Below are positions 30,584 through 32,638 of a DNA stretch of 32,638 nt, piece by piece. The DNA comes from JACCUZ01 sp038246575 (GTDB lineage: Bacteria; Actinomycetota; Actinomycetes; JACCUZ01), in the NCBI GenBank assembly GCA_038246575.1, contig JBBRVU010000025.1:1-32638 (forward strand). Direction: 5' to 3'. Positions within the stretch are counted from its first letter, which is position 1. The number at the start of each line of letters is the position of its first letter. The position numbers and the translations under genes are program-made. The notes below the pieces were generated by a model. It saw nothing but the letters and a program-made list of their open reading frames with translations, searched no databases and had not been told where the DNA came from.

Positions 30584-31870
30584 ATGCCTTCGCCCCAGCT
30601 CGCGGCTGAGCCGCGTGCCGAATCCGCCGGTCCCCCTGCGCACACCGAGCCCGGAGCCACCAACGAGGTCCGTGGCCGGCAGGTCCCGGTCGCAGTCAGC
30701 CTGCTCGCGCTTGCGGTGGGTGGATTCGCCATCGGGACCACGGAGTTCGCCAGCATGGGCGTGCTGCCCGACATCGCCGGCGCTCTCGGAGTGACGATCC
30801 CGCAGGCGGGGCACGCGATTACGGCGTACGCGCTGGGGGTTGTCGTGGGTGCTCCCGCCTTCGCCGTTCTCGGGGCACGGCTGCCGCGCAAGGGGCTGCT
30901 ACTCGCGCTCGCGGCGTCGCTCACCATCGCCAACCTGGCATCGGCGCTGGCACCGACGTTCTCGCTGCTCGTCGCTGCCCGCTTTGCCAGCGGGCTGCCG
31001 CACGGTGCCTACTTCGGCATCGGCGCGGTGGTCGCCTCCTCGCTGGTGCCGCCTGGCCGGCGGGCCCGCGCGGTGGCCACGATGATGATGGGGCTCACCA
31101 TCGCCAACGTTGTCGGTGTCCCGCTCACGACGCTGTTCGGGCAGGCGCTGGGCTGGCGCAGTACCTACCTCACGGTCGTCGTCATCGGGCTGCTCACGTT
31201 GCTGGCCGTCGAGTTCGCGGTGCCGCGGGTGATGGCGCACCACGACGCGAGTCGGCGCCGTGAGCTCTCAGCGCTGCGGCTCCCTCAGGTGTGGCTCACG
31301 CTGCTGCTGGGGGCCGTCGGTTTCGGTGGGCTGTTCGCCGTCTACAGCTACATCACCCCGACCCTCACCGAGGTCGCCGGCTTCCCCGAGGCCGGCGTGC
31401 CGGTGGCGATCGCGCTGTTCGGGGTGGGCATGACCGTGGGCACCTTCGTCGGTGGCCGGCTGGCCGACTGGTCGGTGCTGCGGACGTTGGTCCTCGCGCC
31501 GGTGGCCACCATCGTTGTCCTGCTGGCGTTCACCGTCACCGCCCACGGGGTCGTCACTGCGGCCATCACGCTGCTGTTGCTCGGGCTGACGTCGTCGGCG
31601 AGCCTGCCGGCCATCACGGCCCGGCTGCTCGACGTGTCCGGAGACGGCAAGGCGCTGGCGGCCACGCTGAACCACTCCGCTCTCAACGTGGCCAACGCGT
31701 TGGGCGCCTGGCTGGGTGGTCTGGTCATCGCGGCCGGGTTCGGCTTCACCGCGCCGGCGGTCGTGGGTGCGCTGCTCTCGGCCGCCGGTCTTGTCGTCCT
31801 CGCAGTGTCGGTGGGACTCGAGCGCCGTACCCGCCGGGCTGACGTGGCGGTCCAGCCGCCTACGGCGTGA
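30584..31870 (+). CDS. MFS transporter, DHA1 class (AraJ/chloramphenicol-exporter-like)
   Basis: This is a 428-residue major facilitator with about 12 hydrophobic segments after a polar 35-residue N-terminus. Segment 1 contains AVGGFAIGTTEFASMGVLPDIA, the (G)TTEF motif of the AraJ/Cml drug:proton antiporter group. ARLPRKGLLLALAAS is the motif-A-like loop 2-3, and GLPHGAYFGIGAVVA is characteristic of sugar-efflux and chloramphenicol-exporter relatives. Export of a drug or a sugar-like compound is expected; the substrate cannot be told. No regulator is adjacent. The ATG at 30584 is the only sensible start. Confidence 0.92.
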   Translation: MPSPQLAAEPRAESAGPPAHTEPGATNEVRGRQVPVAVSLLALAVGGFAIGTTEFASMGVLPDIAGALGVTIPQAGHAITAYALGVVVGAPAFAVLGARLPRKGLLLALAASLTIANLASALAPTFSLLVAARFASGLPHGAYFGIGAVVASSLVPPGRRARAVATMMMGLTIANVVGVPLTTLFGQALGWRSTYLTVVVIGLLTLLAVEFAVPRVMAHHDASRRRELSALRLPQVWLTLLLGAVGFGGLFAVYSYITPTLTEVAGFPEAGVPVAIALFGVGMTVGTFVGGRLADWSVLRTLVLAPVATIVVLLAFTVTAHGVVTAAITLLLLGLTSSASLPAITARLLDVSGDGKALAATLNHSALNVANALGAWLGGLVIAAGFGFTAPAVVGALLSAAGLVVLAVSVGLERRTRRADVAVQPPTA

Positions 31871-31924
31871 TCGAGTGAGGGACAGGGCTGGCAAAGGCGT
31901 GCGGTCTACCGAAAGGATCAGGGC

Positions 31925-32455
31925 GTGCAGCCCGACATCCGGCCCGAGGCGCCCGCGGACCATGCGGCCATCCGTGACGTCGTCCGAGCGGCGTTCGAGC
32001 ACGACGAGATCGTTGCCGACCTCGTCGACCTGATCCGCGCGTCGCCGGGATGCGTCCCCGAGCTGTCGCTGGTCGCACTCCACGACGCAGCGATCGTCGG
32101 CCACGTCATGCTCAGCCGCGGCGAGCTCGTCGAGGAAATCGGTGTTCGACACGACGTACTCATCCTGTCGCCGTTGGCCGTGGCACCTGCCGCGCAGGGG
32201 CAGGGGATCGGCGGAGCGCTGGTCCGTGCCGGACTGGCCGGTGCCGAGGATCTCGGGGCGAGCGTGGTCGTCCTGCAGGGCAGCCCGCGCTACTACCCGC
32301 GGTTCGGCTTCCGGGACAGTCGCACGCTCGCGATCACGATGGAGCTGCCGGACTGGGCGCCCCCCGAGGCCGGGATGGCGTACCCGTTGTCGGCGTACGA
32401 CCCCGCCATCCGCGGCCGGCTCATCGAGCCCGAGCCGTTCCGCATCGTCGGCTGA
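31925..32455 (+). CDS. GNAT-family N-acetyltransferase (YhbS-like)
   Basis: This 176-residue GCN5-related acetyltransferase has motif A as LAVAPAAQGQGIGGALV (84-100), with the Q/RxxGxG/A acetyl-CoA pyrophosphate loop, followed by VVVLQGSPRYYPRFGF (115-130), the usual motif B Tyr/Phe region. The N-terminus IRPEAPADHAAIRDVVRAAF is typical. The acceptor is unknown. The GTG at 31925 has AAAGGA 8-12 bp upstream. The TGA stop is embedded in the first unit of the 7-bp repeat that follows. Confidence 0.9.
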   Translation: MQPDIRPEAPADHAAIRDVVRAAFEHDEIVADLVDLIRASPGCVPELSLVALHDAAIVGHVMLSRGELVEEIGVRHDVLILSPLAVAPAAQGQGIGGALVRAGLAGAEDLGASVVVLQGSPRYYPRFGFRDSRTLAITMELPDWAPPEAGMAYPLSAYDPAIRGRLIEPEPFRIVG

Positions 32456-32475
32456 CGGCTGACGGCTGACGGCTG
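32449..32475. repeat. 7-bp tandem repeat CGGCTGA (3.9 copies) over the acetyltransferase stop
   Basis: CGGCTGA is repeated at 32449-32455, 32456-32462 and 32463-32469, with a last partial copy at 32470-32475. The first copy supplies the TGA stop of the acetyltransferase. Since the unit carries TGA and 7 is not a multiple of three, each frame soon meets a stop. Confidence 0.9.
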
Positions 32476-32559
32476 CAGCTCCGAGCCGCCGCGGACGCCG
32501 ACCTCAGCGTCGCCCCCCGCCGCCGCGCCGAGTGGCACCCCACCGACTGGCAACCCGTC

Positions 32560-32638
32560 GACCAACTCCCTGCCGACCAACTCCCTGCCGACCAACTCCC
32601 TGCCGACCAACTCCCTGCCGACCAACTCCCTGCCGACC
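32560..32638. repeat. 15-bp minisatellite, five perfect copies, continuing past the window
   Basis: GACCAACTCCCTGCC is repeated without change at 32560, 32575, 32590, 32605 and 32620, and a sixth copy is cut by the edge. A diverged unit may precede it (32545-32559). Read on the plus strand in frame with the GC3-rich codons before it (from about 32480), it encodes DQLPA pentapeptides. On the minus strand it reads GRELV. No start codon is seen for the plus frame, so coding is unproven. Confidence 0.92.

Noticed and set aside
32293..32625. Minus-strand frame with GRELV pentapeptide repeats
   Set aside because: Produced by the 15-bp minisatellite and then runs antisense through the acetyltransferase gene.
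32560..32638. CRISPR array
   Set aside because: Repeats are 15 bp and directly abutting with no spacers; no cas genes are present.

Overview
The window is chromosomal DNA from a high-GC actinobacterium. The codon third positions are strongly G/C, starts are often GTG, genes overlap in ATGA/TGATG/GTGA arrangements, and the tRNA gene has no encoded CCA. Family content agrees: MMPL transporter, FadD15-like ligase, HutC-type GntR regulator, single-domain Rieske protein. I cannot resolve genus or family. I see no CRISPR array, IS element, phage gene or rRNA.

Layout. (1) 1-5633 holds housekeeping and signalling genes: a membrane-anchored metallophosphoesterase cut by the left edge, a divergent small zincin-like metallopeptidase, a PAS-GGDEF-EAL cyclic-di-GMP protein and a long-chain acyl-CoA synthetase. 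(2) 5894-9967 is a plus-strand operon of four translationally coupled glycosyltransferases (three GT-B, one GT-A). (3) 9998-18350 is an eight-gene minus-strand operon: LsrB/RhaS-like binding lipoprotein, tandem ABC ATPase, two permeases, PfkB kinase, ADP-ribosylglycohydrolase-fold enzyme, eIF-2B/MtnA-fold protein and BtpA/SgcQ-family TIM barrel. A divergent GntR/HutC regulator (18483-19229) shares a short intergenic region with it that carries a good promoter and repeated TTGGTA boxes. (4) 19236-21528 is a two-gene operon of a PhyH-type oxygenase and a NodB-type carbohydrate esterase-like protein, convergent with the regulator. (5) 21580-24952 encodes a membrane protein, a 1-Cys peroxiredoxin and an S9 peptidase. 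(6) 24953-28869 carries a tandem repeat, a probable oxidoreductase remnant, a small membrane-anchored protein, and a membrane protein coupled to an MMPL transporter. (7) 28870-32638 has a gene-poor stretch, tRNA-Lys(TTT), a RibD-C/DHFR-type reductase, a Rieske protein, an MFS exporter, a GNAT acetyltransferase and a 15-bp minisatellite running off the edge.

The most interesting unit is region 3. It reads as a complete uptake, hydrolysis, phosphorylation and sugar-phosphate rearrangement module, probably for a riboside or similar glycoside, under a local repressor. It shares the GntR + PfkB + ADP-ribosylglycohydrolase combination with the poorly understood E. coli yegTUVW group. It adds an eIF-2B-fold protein that, by eye, lacks both catalytic residues of known isomerases in that family, plus a BtpA-family protein. 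The substrate is not readable from sequence and the pathway is inference.
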